Of a DNA stretch of 64,000 bases, positions 8,374 to 17,149 are shown piece by piece (positions within the stretch are counted from its first letter, which is position 1; each line of letters starts with the position of its first letter). The notes under the pieces are model-generated. The model searched no databases, was not told the DNA's origin, and worked only from the letters and a program-made list of their open reading frames with translations. This DNA is from DASUNP01 sp035249305 (GTDB lineage Bacteria > Acidobacteriota > Blastocatellia > UBA7656), in assembly GCA_035249305.1 (NCBI GenBank), contig DATFGQ010000025.1:22442-86441 (forward strand). Direction: 5' to 3'. Made by a program: the position numbers and the translations under genes.

Positions 8374-10265
8374 TGGCAAAGGCTGACATACGAATCGCGG
8401 TCATAGGCGGGGGGCTCGCGGGGCTGATGACGACCATCAAGATCGCAGAGCTCGGCCACTCTGTAGACCTCTTCTCGCTCGTCCCCGTCCGCCGCTCGCA
8501 CTCCGTCTGCGCGCAGGGCGGGATAAACGGCGCGGTCAACACGAAAGGCGAAGGCGATTCGCCCTTGATACACTTCGACGACACGGTCTACGGCGGCGAC
8601 TTCTTGGCCAACCAGCAGCCCGTCAAAGCCATGTGCGAGATGGCGCCCGCCATCATCTACATGTTCGATCGCATGGGCGTGCCCTTCTCGCGCACTTCGG
8701 AAGGGATGATAGACTTCCGCCGGTTCGGCGGGACCAAGCACCACCGCACGGCGTTCGCCGGCGCGTCTACGGGCCAGCAGCTTCTCTACGCGCTCGACGA
8801 GCAGGTGCGCCGCTACGAGGCCCAGGGGAAAGTCACGAAATACGAGTGGTGGGAGTTCATGTCGGCGGTCCTCGACGATAACCAGGTCTGCCGGGGCTTG
8901 ACGGCGATGAACCTGCGCACGCTCGAAGTTCAAGCCTTCCCCGCCGACGCGATAATAATGGCGACGGGCGGGATAGGCTCGGTCTTCGGCAAATCCACGA
9001 ACTCCGTGATATGCACAGGCTCGGCGCAGTCGGCGCTCTACCAGCAGGGCGTACACTACGCCAACGGCGAGTTCATACAGGTCCACCCGACCGCTATCCC
9101 TGGCGAAGACAAGCTCCGTTTGATGAGCGAGTCGGCGCGCGGCGAGGGCGGCCGAGTCTGGGTCCCGCGCAAGAAGGGCGACCTGCGCGAACCGAGCGAC
9201 ATCCCCGAAAACGAGCGCTGGTACTTCCTCGAAGAGAAGTACCCGGCTTACGGCAACCTGGTGCCGCGCGACATCGCCACGCGCGAGATATTCCATGTCT
9301 GCCTGGACGGCTACGGCGTGGGCGGCGGCAACATGGTCTATCTAGATCTGACGCACATCCCGGCCGACGTGCTCGACCGCAAGCTCGGCGCGATTCTTGA
9401 GATCTACGAGAAGTTCGTCGGCGACGACCCGCGCTACACGCCTATGAAGATATTCCCCGGCATGCACTACACGATGGGCGGCATCTGGGTCGACTACGAC
9501 CAGATGACGAACGTGCCCGGCGTATTCGCCGTCGGCGAGTGCGACTACTCCATACACGGGGCGAACCGGCTGGGCGCCAACTCGCTGGTAAGCTGCATCT
9601 ACGCAGGCATAGTCTGCGGCCCGGCCGCCGTGCGGTACGCCGCCGGAAACGGCCGCGGCGAGACTCTCAACGGGCTGCACGAAAGCGAAGCGCGCCGCCA
9701 GGTCGAGATCAACGAGCGCATAAAGAATCAGCGGGGCGGCGAGAACGCTTACCTGCTGCACGACGAGATGGGCCGCTGGATGACCGACAACGTCACCGTA
9801 GTGCGATACAACCGCAAGCTCGAAGAGACGGACGCGAAGCTTCAAGAGCTGATCGAGCGGTTCGACCAGATAGACATAAACGAGAACGTCTACTGGGCCA
9901 CGCAGGCGCTGCCGCACGCGCGCCAGCTCTACAACATGCTGCAACTGGCGCGGGCCGTCACGCTCGGCGCGCTGCGGCGCAACGAATCGCGCGGCGCGCA
10001 CTACAAGCCGGAGTTCCCCGAGCGCAACGACGCGGAGTTTCTCAAGACGACGATCGCCACCTACACGGCGGAAGGGCCGGAGTTCAGCTACCAGCCAGTC
10101 GACGTGTCGCTCGTCCCGCCGCGCGCGCGCAAGTACGACGTGGAGAAGAAAATCCCCGCCGACCAGCAGGTCGCGCCCAACGAGGTGCAGGTCGAGCGTA
10201 AGCTTGAGAAAGAGGCCACGGGCAAGCAGCACCCGTTCGAGGACGCGAGCAAGAACGTAACTTAG
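8373..10265 (+). CDS. sdhA: Succinate dehydrogenase / fumarate reductase flavoprotein
   Basis: The 630-residue FAD subunit oxidises succinate to fumarate. The N-terminus has the Rossmann motif VIGGGLAGL (about 10-18). The flavin-attachment signature RSHSVCAQGG puts the covalent FAD histidine at H43. Active-site regions include HYTMGGIWVD and HGANRLGANSL. Length and order of motifs fit the ~630-residue B. subtilis-type subgroup. It overlaps sdhC by one base and lies 25 bp before sdhB, forming one operon. Long open frames on the opposite strand are codon-composition shadows. Confidence 0.96.
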   Translation: MAKADIRIAVIGGGLAGLMTTIKIAELGHSVDLFSLVPVRRSHSVCAQGGINGAVNTKGEGDSPLIHFDDTVYGGDFLANQQPVKAMCEMAPAIIYMFDRMGVPFSRTSEGMIDFRRFGGTKHHRTAFAGASTGQQLLYALDEQVRRYEAQGKVTKYEWWEFMSAVLDDNQVCRGLTAMNLRTLEVQAFPADAIIMATGGIGSVFGKSTNSVICTGSAQSALYQQGVHYANGEFIQVHPTAIPGEDKLRLMSESARGEGGRVWVPRKKGDLREPSDIPENERWYFLEEKYPAYGNLVPRDIATREIFHVCLDGYGVGGGNMVYLDLTHIPADVLDRKLGAILEIYEKFVGDDPRYTPMKIFPGMHYTMGGIWVDYDQMTNVPGVFAVGECDYSIHGANRLGANSLVSCIYAGIVCGPAAVRYAAGNGRGETLNGLHESEARRQVEINERIKNQRGGENAYLLHDEMGRWMTDNVTVVRYNRKLEETDAKLQELIERFDQIDINENVYWATQALPHARQLYNMLQLARAVTLGALRRNESRGAHYKPEFPERNDAEFLKTTIATYTAEGPEFSYQPVDVSLVPPRARKYDVEKKIPADQQVAPNEVQVERKLEKEATGKQHPFEDASKNVT

Positions 10266-10290
10266 CTGTGTCGAACACAAGGAGCTAGAT

Positions 10291-11193
10291 ATGGTCACAT
10301 GTTACCAGTGCGGAGAGGCGCTGCCCGAAGGCAAAAGCACCTGTCCCGAATGCGGCGCGGTCAATACAGTCTCGCGAAATGTTGTCAAAGGCGAGAACGA
10401 CGAGAACGTCACAGACACCGCGCGCATGCGCGTCAAGGCGGAAGGCTCGCCCGAAGTGATCCGGATCAAGGTGAAGCGACAGGATTCGCAAGACGCCCCC
10501 TCGCGCTGGGAAGAGTTCGACGTGCCTTACCGCAAAGGCATAAACGTGCTGACCTGCCTGATGGACATTCAGAAGAACCCCGTCACCGCCGACGGCAAAA
10601 AGACTACGCCCGTCGTGTGGGATTCGAACTGCCTGGAAGAGGTCTGCGGCGCGTGCTCCATGATAATAAACGGGCGCGTGCGCCAGGGCTGCACGGCGCT
10701 CGTCGACAAGCTCGACACGCCGATCACCGTCGCGCCCATGACGAAGTTCCCCATCATACGCGACCTGATGGTGGACCGCTCGCGCGTATTCGAGGCCTTC
10801 AAGAAGGTCCACGCGTGGATAGACATCGACGGCACGTACGACCTAGGCCCCGGCCCCAAGGTCGCGCCCGAAGTGCAGGCGGCGCGCTACGACATGTCGC
10901 GCTGCATGGCCTGTTGCTGCTGCATGGAAGCCTGCCCGCAATACGGGCCTGTCTCTCAGTTCATCGGCCCGGCCGCGCTCAACCAGGTGCGGCTGTTCAA
11001 CGAGCACCCGACGGGCAAGCTGAACAAAGACGTGCGGCTGAACGCCGTGATGGAGCCCGGCGGGGTGACCGACTGCGGCAACGCGCAGAACTGCGTGAAG
11101 GTCTGCCCGAAAGAGATACCGCTGACCGACTCGATCGCTTACCTCTACCGCGAGACGACCTGGTACGGCCTGTTCGGCTGGCTCAAGAAATAG
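10291..11193 (+). CDS. sdhB: Succinate dehydrogenase iron-sulfur subunit with N-terminal zinc ribbon
   Basis: The product has 300 residues, against about 230-260 for most SdhB. Residues 1-25 form an extra CX2C-X10-CX2C ribbon (C4, C7, C18, C21) followed by a ~25-residue linker. The core has the [2Fe-2S] ligands C114, C119, C122 and C134, then CxxCxxC at 205-211 with C215-Pro, and C262, C268 and C272-Pro for the 4Fe-4S and 3Fe-4S clusters. It carries electrons from the flavin to SdhC. The N-terminal ribbon is not part of the usual fold; its role is unknown. The stop codon runs straight into a heptamer repeat (11192-11212). Confidence 0.93.
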   Translation: MVTCYQCGEALPEGKSTCPECGAVNTVSRNVVKGENDENVTDTARMRVKAEGSPEVIRIKVKRQDSQDAPSRWEEFDVPYRKGINVLTCLMDIQKNPVTADGKKTTPVVWDSNCLEEVCGACSMIINGRVRQGCTALVDKLDTPITVAPMTKFPIIRDLMVDRSRVFEAFKKVHAWIDIDGTYDLGPGPKVAPEVQAARYDMSRCMACCCCMEACPQYGPVSQFIGPAALNQVRLFNEHPTGKLNKDVRLNAVMEPGGVTDCGNAQNCVKVCPKEIPLTDSIAYLYRETTWYGLFGWLKK

Positions 11194-11212
11194 ATCTCAG
11201 ATCTCAAATTTG
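11192..11212. repeat. Short heptamer tandem repeat on the sdhB stop codon
   Basis: Two exact AGATCTC units followed by a degenerate one (AAATTTG) begin within the TAG stop of sdhB. They also contain the stop of the facing gene at 11204. The unit is a relative of the TTTGAGA heptamer found at 35285 and inside smc. Confidence 0.6.
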
Positions 11213-11581
11213 ATAATTAAAATCCGGGACCGAGGCGAGCTTGCGCGCAAGGGCCACGCCTATGCCGACTATCCGCTCCTGCGCTTCGAGCGGCCGCACG
11301 CCCGCGGGCGTCATTAAATAGCCCACGTCATACATTATCCCCAGGCGCGTGTTGCCCTCCTCTTCGATCAACACGATGTCGCCCGCCTGGCCCGCTTCGC
11401 CCGGCACGAACAACACTATGTCGCCTTCGACGAGCCCCTTTTCGGGCCACGAGTGATTGACTATAACGCACTCGTAATCGCCTTCGCGCACCTTGAGCAC
11501 CTGGGCCAGCACGTCCTCGTCGTCGAGGTAGACTTGCTGCCGCCGCTTCTCTTGAGCCTGTATGTTTTCGTCCTTTTCCAT
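11204..11581 (-). CDS. S24/LexA-like C-terminal domain protein, probably inactive as protease
   Basis: The 125-residue product (from MEKDENIQ) has the beta-rich layout of the S24/LexA peptidase domain: HSWPEKGLVEGDIVLF, then AGDIVLIEEEGNTRLGIM, then ERIVGIGVAL. A serine sits where the LexA nucleophile is expected, but the usual catalytic lysine appears to be arginine, and there is no DNA-binding domain. It may be a stand-alone regulatory or structural relative. The ATG at 11581 is preferred over a TTG at 11599. It converges on sdhB, and its last codons lie in the repeat at the sdhB stop. The family call is tentative. Confidence 0.55.
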   Translation of the reverse strand: MEKDENIQAQEKRRQQVYLDDEDVLAQVLKVREGDYECVIVNHSWPEKGLVEGDIVLFVPGEAGQAGDIVLIEEEGNTRLGIMYDVGYLMTPAGVRPLEAQERIVGIGVALARKLASVPDFNYQI

Positions 11582-11771
11582 AATCAAGACCGCAAGCAAA
11601 TATTGAATCCGTCGTGTGCAATTATGTCAATCGCCGGACGGCCGAAACCGCCGATGGCCGCGCGCCGCTTTAAGCCGCGCGGGTTTAGCAGGCACGCGTT
11701 TTTGGCATCGGTTTTGCCACTGGATAGTATTAAGAGCGATTTGTGGATTGATATAGAACGGGGGGCCGGGT

Positions 11772-12653
11772 ATGAGCAGTCGGGTATTCGGTGGCCTTAA
11801 GCTGAAAGAGCTGGCCATAAGGACGTGGAAAGAGTCTAACGAAGACAACGTCTTCGGCCGCGCCGCGGAGCTTGCTTATTACTTTTTGCTCGCGCTCTTT
11901 CCGATGCTGATCTTTCTGACGAGCCTCGTGGCCTTTCTGCCGGGCGCTCAAGAGAACATTATTGGCGCGATCGGCAAGGCCGCTCCTCCTCAGGTCATGG
12001 AAGTGGTCCGCCAGTTCATGCACGACGTAGTCGAGAACCGCAGCGGCGGGCTGCTCTCTTTCGGAGTATTGGCTACGCTGTGGGCCGCCTCCAACGGCGT
12101 GTCGGCCGTCATGGATACGCTCAACACCGCCTACGACGCGAAGGAGGGGCGCTCGTTTATAAAGAAGCGCATCGTCGCGATAGGGCTGACGATGACGCTC
12201 TCGGTGCTAGTCGTAGGCGGGACCGTGCTGATTATGTTCGGCGACAGGTTCGCCGAATGGCTAGGCGGCGCTCTAGGTCTGGGCTCGGCCTTCACGACGG
12301 CGTGGAAGGTCCTCGATTACATAATCGGGCTCGGGCTCCTGTTTCTGGGAATACAATTGATCTACTACTTAGGGCCGAACGTCAAACAGAGGTGGCACTG
12401 GATCACGCCGGGGGCGGTCTTTGCGGTGGCGGGGCTGATCCTAAGCTCGCTGGCCTTCTCGTTCTACCTCAGATACGCGCCCGACTACAGCGCGACTTAT
12501 GGCAGCCTCGGCGCGGTCATAATACTGATGCTCTGGCTGTACATAATGGGCCTGGTGCTGCTCGTCGGCGGCGAGATCAATTCGGAGATAAGGCTTGCGT
12601 CGGGAAAGCCGACGGTTGAAAGAGAGAATCCCGGGCAACTTCAAGCGGCTTAA
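11772..12653 (+). CDS. YihY/BrkB family inner-membrane protein
   Basis: The 293-residue protein begins with a short amphipathic stretch and the family pattern RAAELAYYFLLALFPMLIFL, followed by about six hydrophobic helices, including TLWAASNGVSAVMDTLN and a C-terminal LMLWLYIMGLVLLVGGEIN. The latter is a hallmark of the YihY/BrkB (formerly 'ribonuclease BN') family. The molecular function of the family is not established. A purine-rich GGGGGG stretch precedes the ATG. It is followed within 40 bp by another rightward gene (12693), so they may be co-transcribed. Confidence 0.88.
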   Translation: MSSRVFGGLKLKELAIRTWKESNEDNVFGRAAELAYYFLLALFPMLIFLTSLVAFLPGAQENIIGAIGKAAPPQVMEVVRQFMHDVVENRSGGLLSFGVLATLWAASNGVSAVMDTLNTAYDAKEGRSFIKKRIVAIGLTMTLSVLVVGGTVLIMFGDRFAEWLGGALGLGSAFTTAWKVLDYIIGLGLLFLGIQLIYYLGPNVKQRWHWITPGAVFAVAGLILSSLAFSFYLRYAPDYSATYGSLGAVIILMLWLYIMGLVLLVGGEINSEIRLASGKPTVERENPGQLQAA

Positions 12654-12692
12654 GTATGGACGCGATCAAACTAAAAGAGAGGAGCAACAGCT

Positions 12693-13043
12693 ATGGCGAA
12701 TAGAAGAGTCATTTTCACGTCGAGGCTCAAGGAGGGGGCCGAGCAACAACTGATGCATGATCTGAAGACGATCTTTCCGAGCGACGCGTTGCGCTCGATC
12801 GACGGCATCGAAGATATCACGATATGTCAGGGCAACGGCATGTTCGCCGCCGTCGTCGAGTACGACGGCGACTTCGAGAAGATCTATTCGGCTTACATAT
12901 CTAACCCCGCGATCCAGTCTTTCCACGCAAAGATGGCCGCCTACCTCAAAGACATCCCGAGGTCTAACAAGCCCGCGGACCTTCCGCTCCTCGGCGACGT
13001 CTTCTACTGGGATGGCCGTAAGGTCCAGGAGGCCGTCGGCTGA
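12693..13043 (+). CDS. Hypothetical protein, possible ferredoxin-like alpha/beta fold
   Basis: I do not recognise this 116-residue protein. It has the strand-helix pattern of small dimeric alpha/beta-barrel proteins (RVIFTSRLKEGAEQQLMHDL, then MFAAVVEYDGDFEKIYSAYISNPAIQSF), as in NIPSNAP- or mutarotase-like families, but no catalytic motif is obvious. A good ribosome site (AGAGGAG) lies 8 bases before the ATG. It sits between the YihY gene and the SDR gene on the same strand, with short gaps. Confidence 0.7.
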   Translation: MANRRVIFTSRLKEGAEQQLMHDLKTIFPSDALRSIDGIEDITICQGNGMFAAVVEYDGDFEKIYSAYISNPAIQSFHAKMAAYLKDIPRSNKPADLPLLGDVFYWDGRKVQEAVG

Positions 13044-13135
13044 GACGAGTGACATGTCCTTGGGAGTGCGGTGACTTGTCGGCGCACTCCGAAGGAGATG
13101 CTGATCATCTTCGCCGCATTCAAGGGAGAACTGTC

Positions 13136-14140
13136 ATGCCGAGAAGATTGGATAATCAAGTTGTCGTCATCACCGGGGCGGCCTCGGGCATAGGCCGGGT
13201 GACGGCGCGCATGTTCGCAGAGCGCGGCGCGCGCGTCGTGGTCGGCGCGCGCAACATCGATGCCTTAAACGACCTCGTCCGCGAGATCACGGAATCCGGC
13301 GGCCTGGCCTTCGCCGCCGAGACCGACGTGACAAAGCGCGAGGATGTCGAGCGGCTTGCCCAGACGGCCATCAACTACTTCGGCCGCATAGACACGTGGG
13401 TCAACAACGCGGGCGTTTCCGTCTACGCGATGTTCGACAAACTGTCGGACGAAGAGATCAGGCGGATAATCGATGTGAACTTCATGGGCACGGTCTACGG
13501 CCTTCAAGTCGCACTCCCGCTACTGAGGTCAAACGGCGGCGGCACTGTAATCAACATCGCCTCGGTCACGGGCAAGCGCGCGATACCGCTTCAGAGCGTC
13601 TACAGCGCTTCAAAATATGCGGTCGTAGGTCTTTCGGAAGCTCTGCGCGCCGAGCTCGCTTATGAAGAGGCGGAGATACACGTTTGCACCGTCTGCCCGC
13701 CTTCCATCAACACGCCTTTTTTCGATAACGCGCTGACGAAAGAGGGTTACGCGCCGAAGCCTATGTTTCCGGTCTACGAGCCGGAGGCGGTCGCCGAAGC
13801 GATCATCTCGTGCGCCGAAAACCCGCAGCGCGAAGTGATGGTCGGCGCGGGCGGCAAGATGTTTTCTGTAATGAATACACTGGCGCCGGGGCTCACGGAT
13901 CTGATGATGGGGAAGGTCGCGGTCACGGGGCAGCTCTCCGACCGGCCCGAGCCGGAGGACTCGCCAAACAACCTGTTCGAGCCTACCCGAGACTCGCGCG
14001 AGCGCGGCGGGTGGACTCTGTGGGGGTCGAGGAAGCAGGCCGGCGGCGAGGGGGGCAGCTTGATCGCGCGGCACCCCGTTGCTTTAAGCGCGGCGGGCGT
14101 GGCGGCGCTTGTGATCGCGGCGCGGCTGCTTTTCAGGTAG
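13136..14140 (+). CDS. Short-chain dehydrogenase/reductase with C-terminal membrane segment
   Basis: The 334-residue product starts MPRRLDNQVV. The ATG at 13136 has an AGGGAGA ribosome site seven bases upstream, better than an earlier in-frame ATG at 13049. The NAD(P) motif TGAASGIG is at 13-20, NNAG at about 90-93, and the catalytic S143, Y156 and K160 (YSASK) are all present. Classical SDRs are about 250 residues. Here ~80 more residues follow, ending in a hydrophobic stretch (ALSAAGVAALVIAARLLF) that may anchor the enzyme to the membrane. The substrate is unknown. Confidence 0.9.
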   Translation: MPRRLDNQVVVITGAASGIGRVTARMFAERGARVVVGARNIDALNDLVREITESGGLAFAAETDVTKREDVERLAQTAINYFGRIDTWVNNAGVSVYAMFDKLSDEEIRRIIDVNFMGTVYGLQVALPLLRSNGGGTVINIASVTGKRAIPLQSVYSASKYAVVGLSEALRAELAYEEAEIHVCTVCPPSINTPFFDNALTKEGYAPKPMFPVYEPEAVAEAIISCAENPQREVMVGAGGKMFSVMNTLAPGLTDLMMGKVAVTGQLSDRPEPEDSPNNLFEPTRDSRERGGWTLWGSRKQAGGEGGSLIARHPVALSAAGVAALVIAARLLFR

Positions 14141-14166
14141 CGGATATAACAACGGTTGGGGATGAA

Positions 14167-16194
14167 TCAGCGGGCCAGCTCCGCCTCCGTCGACAAGACA
14201 TCCATCTCCAGCGAGCCTAACTCGATATCGACCCGGTTCTTCTTTTCCGCGTTCGAGATCGACGAAAGCACGCTCGCCAATAGAGCCGTGGCCTCTTGCA
14301 ACGCCCGCTGGTGCTCGGCGGTGTATTCGTCGAGCTTCGCCGAATAAAGCGTCACCGCGCCATGCATATCTTTATCTTTTATGATGGGGAACGCGGCCAG
14401 CGTACGGTAGCCGTCGAAATGCTCGGCGAACTGCGGCGGCAGGTCGAGCTTGGGGTCCGTGTTACAGAAAGGCTGGCGGTTGGCTATCACCCAGCCGGTC
14501 ACGCCTTCGCCTAGCGCGATCGTGCGCCCTTTGAGCAGAGCCCAGTGGTAGCCCGCCGAGTGAACCACCACGTTGTCGCCCGCGGCAGGGGCCACCAGCG
14601 TGATCGCGCACAAATCGTAGGGGGCGATGGCCTTGAGTTTTTCCGCGAAAGCGACGACGGCCTCTTCCGGCGTGCGGCAACCTATCATCACCTGCGCGAG
14701 GCCCGACAGCGACATCAACTGGTCCTGAAGCACCGCCAGCGGGCCAGTCTTTCGAGGCTCGCGCTCTTCGGCCAGGCCCGCCGCGGGCGTTACGCGCCGG
14801 GCGGTTTCGGAAAGCTCTTCGGTCGGCTCAATGCCGAAAGTGGGGACGGGCACGTCGCGGTAGGCCGCTATCTCCGCCTCGAACTGCGGCAGGTTCGTGA
14901 TGAACGTTCCGACGACGTTCGGGTCGTACATAGTCCCGCTCCCGCCCATTATCAAGTCTATGGCCTCTTCGCGCGACATGCCTTTGCGGTACTGGCGGTC
15001 CTCGCGCACGGCGTCGAAGCAGTCGACGACCGAGATGATGCGCGCCGTCAAAGGTATCGCTTCGCCCTTCAGCCCGTCAGGGTATCCGCCGCCATCCCAC
15101 CGCTCGTGGTGGTGGCGCACGACGGGAACGATCGGATAAGGGAACTCGACCCGGCTCAATATCTGCGCGCCTGCGATCGGGTGAATCTTCATCTTCTCGA
15201 ACTCGGCCTGCGTCAGCTTGCCCGGCTTGTTCAAGATGTAATCGGGCACGGCGATCTTGCCTATGTCGTGAAGGAGCGCGCCGGCCTTGAGGGCTTCGAC
15301 CTCCTCCTGGGTGCAGCCGAGCAGTCGCGCGACGCCCGCGGCATAGATCTGCACGCGCAGGACGTGGCCGTGCGTCACTTCGTCCTTCGCGTTGATGGCG
15401 ACGGCCAGCGCCTCGATAGTCTCGCGGTGCGCCTTCTCCATCACGGAGATGCGCTTTTGCACGCTGTCGCGGTACTGGCGGTGCGCCAGATAGATCGTCA
15501 GTATGATCGGCCCGCCTATGACTATCATCACCATCGCGTTGTACTGGAACGCCAGGTAGAGCAGGCTGGCCGCCGTGCTGTTGGGCATAAACATCGGCAT
15601 CGTCCAGAGGAAATCTCTCCAGTGGCTTCTGACGGAGTTCCCCTGGCGTAGCGCAAAGAGCGTCGACAACAGCGCGTAGTTGGTCGCAAGCTGTACGAGG
15701 CTCGCGACGAGCATCGAGACGGCCACGGCAAGGAAAGTCTGCTCGCTTGTGCCGCGGGCTTCTTTAAACCCGTAGCCGAGCACCGCGTTGAGGCTCGCGG
15801 AAGCGGCCGCGGCCGTTATCGCCATCATGCTGAAGGAGAAGAGGTTGCTCGCGAGCTTGCGGACAGTGCGGCGCGACGAGGTGAAGCCCTCTATCGCGGC
15901 TACGAAGATGGCGGGGCTTACCCCGTGCAGACACGCGACGAGCAGGACTATGGCGTCTACGGGGGTGAAGACGAGAGTGTTTCGCCCGAAGCTCAAGCCC
16001 GAAGGGAGCCGGAAGTGGTGAAGGAACGAGCCCGCGACTACGATGAGCGGCACGAGTAGGACCACAAGCGACTGGTCCGCGACCGTGTAGCTGCCGAAGA
16101 GATGTACGATCGAGGCGAGCCACAATGCTATACCGGCGGCGGTCACCGCCGTTTGATAAACGCGAGCTTTACGATTTAACCCTTCTCTAGCCAT
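14167..16194 (-). CDS. Membrane HD-GYP phosphodiesterase with GAF domain
   Basis: The 675-residue signalling protein starts at the ATG with GAGGAG seven bases upstream (a GTG at 16212 would lack this). Residues ~1-250 hold several membrane helices in a sensor-like module. An HD-GYP domain follows (~265-430), with LLHDIGK for the metal site and HHERWDGGGYPDGL for the GYP signature. The C-terminal ~170 residues look like a GAF domain (EGVTGWVIANRQPF). HD-GYP proteins hydrolyse cyclic-di-GMP or related nucleotides; the ligand of the GAF domain is unknown. It is transcribed together with the GNAT gene upstream (gap 26 bp). Confidence 0.9.
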   Translation of the reverse strand: MAREGLNRKARVYQTAVTAAGIALWLASIVHLFGSYTVADQSLVVLLVPLIVVAGSFLHHFRLPSGLSFGRNTLVFTPVDAIVLLVACLHGVSPAIFVAAIEGFTSSRRTVRKLASNLFSFSMMAITAAAASASLNAVLGYGFKEARGTSEQTFLAVAVSMLVASLVQLATNYALLSTLFALRQGNSVRSHWRDFLWTMPMFMPNSTAASLLYLAFQYNAMVMIVIGGPIILTIYLAHRQYRDSVQKRISVMEKAHRETIEALAVAINAKDEVTHGHVLRVQIYAAGVARLLGCTQEEVEALKAGALLHDIGKIAVPDYILNKPGKLTQAEFEKMKIHPIAGAQILSRVEFPYPIVPVVRHHHERWDGGGYPDGLKGEAIPLTARIISVVDCFDAVREDRQYRKGMSREEAIDLIMGGSGTMYDPNVVGTFITNLPQFEAEIAAYRDVPVPTFGIEPTEELSETARRVTPAAGLAEEREPRKTGPLAVLQDQLMSLSGLAQVMIGCRTPEEAVVAFAEKLKAIAPYDLCAITLVAPAAGDNVVVHSAGYHWALLKGRTIALGEGVTGWVIANRQPFCNTDPKLDLPPQFAEHFDGYRTLAAFPIIKDKDMHGAVTLYSAKLDEYTAEHQRALQEATALLASVLSSISNAEKKNRVDIELGSLEMDVLSTEAELAR

Positions 16195-16220
16195 CTCAGG
16201 ACTCCTCACCAAATCCTTCG

Positions 16221-17132
16221 TTAACCGTTTTTTTGTCTCAGGAAGATCGTGTCGTAGCGGCTGCGCAGGCCGTACCCGGCTTTGCGGTAGAACGCCCTGG
16301 CCTTGCGGTTCTTCTCGTTGACGAGCAGACAGACCGAGACGCCGCGAGCCATGAGCGTCTCGCAGAGTTGTGAAAAGCAGCGGAGCCCCTGGTCGGTCCC
16401 GCGCTCCCGCGGGTCGACGTAGACGCCTTCGAGGTAGACGACTTCATCAGTCTCGCTCATCACCTCGGCCTTGAATATGAGCCGGCCTCTGTCCGACCAC
16501 AGCCAGACGCGCCCCTGCTCGATGCGGCGGGCCACGCGCGCGCGAAACCCCGCCGGGTCGCGCTCCAGCGGGTTGACGCCGCTCTCAGAAAAGGCCATCT
16601 CGGCGTTGACCTTCATCACGCAATCGATGTCGTCGAGCGTTGCGACGCGAAGGCCCGGCACCTGTTTGAATCCTCTGGCGGGCCTTCGCGTTTCCATCAA
16701 AAGCTCGCGGCAGACCATGCGTGGCGTCTCCCCCGCATTCGCGTAGTGGCGCCAGAAACTGCTCACCTTCTTCTTCTCGCCGAGGATCATGTGCGCCGAA
16801 GGGCAGGCGCGCGCGAAATGCGCGAAGGCTTCCAGCGCCGCGTCGCTCCGGGATTCGATCAAGGTGGCGTGCCCGATCAGGCCCACCCCTTCGAGGCGGC
16901 CCTCGCCGTTGCGCGCGGCGTAAAAAGCGCCGCGGTTGAGCGGGCTGACCATCCCGTTATCGCGTATGAACCCGGCCAGAAATACCGTGTGGAGAGGGCG
17001 GGCCGATAGGAAGTCTAAGACCTCAGCTTTCTGATCGTCGGTGAGCGGGCTGACGGTAACCTGATTGCTGACGACCGGGATCGTTCGATCAATAGGTTTC
17101 TGGATCGCTACTCTCACGCCCTGTAAGGCCAT
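16221..17132 (-). CDS. Two-domain GNAT acetyltransferase (DUF4081-like N-terminus)
   Basis: The 303-residue product starts at MALQGVRV; AAAGGAG lies about six bases before the ATG, whereas a start at 17168 has no such site. The C-terminal half is a GNAT domain: VYLEGVYVDPRERGTDQG for acetyl-CoA binding, then CLLVNEKNRKARAFYRKAGYG, the typical closing motif. The N-terminal half resembles the degenerate GNAT-like DUF4081 region found before many such domains. The acetyl acceptor is unknown. It lies between the S8 peptidase gene and the HD-GYP gene, on the same strand as both. Confidence 0.82.
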   Translation of the reverse strand: MALQGVRVAIQKPIDRTIPVVSNQVTVSPLTDDQKAEVLDFLSARPLHTVFLAGFIRDNGMVSPLNRGAFYAARNGEGRLEGVGLIGHATLIESRSDAALEAFAHFARACPSAHMILGEKKKVSSFWRHYANAGETPRMVCRELLMETRRPARGFKQVPGLRVATLDDIDCVMKVNAEMAFSESGVNPLERDPAGFRARVARRIEQGRVWLWSDRGRLIFKAEVMSETDEVVYLEGVYVDPRERGTDQGLRCFSQLCETLMARGVSVCLLVNEKNRKARAFYRKAGYGLRSRYDTIFLRQKNG

Positions 17133-17149
17133 TGGCGCTCCTTTCGAGG

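Noticed and set aside
8292..10298. Long open frames on the minus strand opposite sdhA
   Set aside because: They mirror a highly conserved gene; the translations are Arg/Val/Ala-rich without domains. This is a GC-rich codon shadow.
14545..15651. 368-codon plus-strand frame opposite the HD-GYP gene
   Set aside because: Shadow of HD-GYP; composition His/Arg/Val-rich and no recognised motif.
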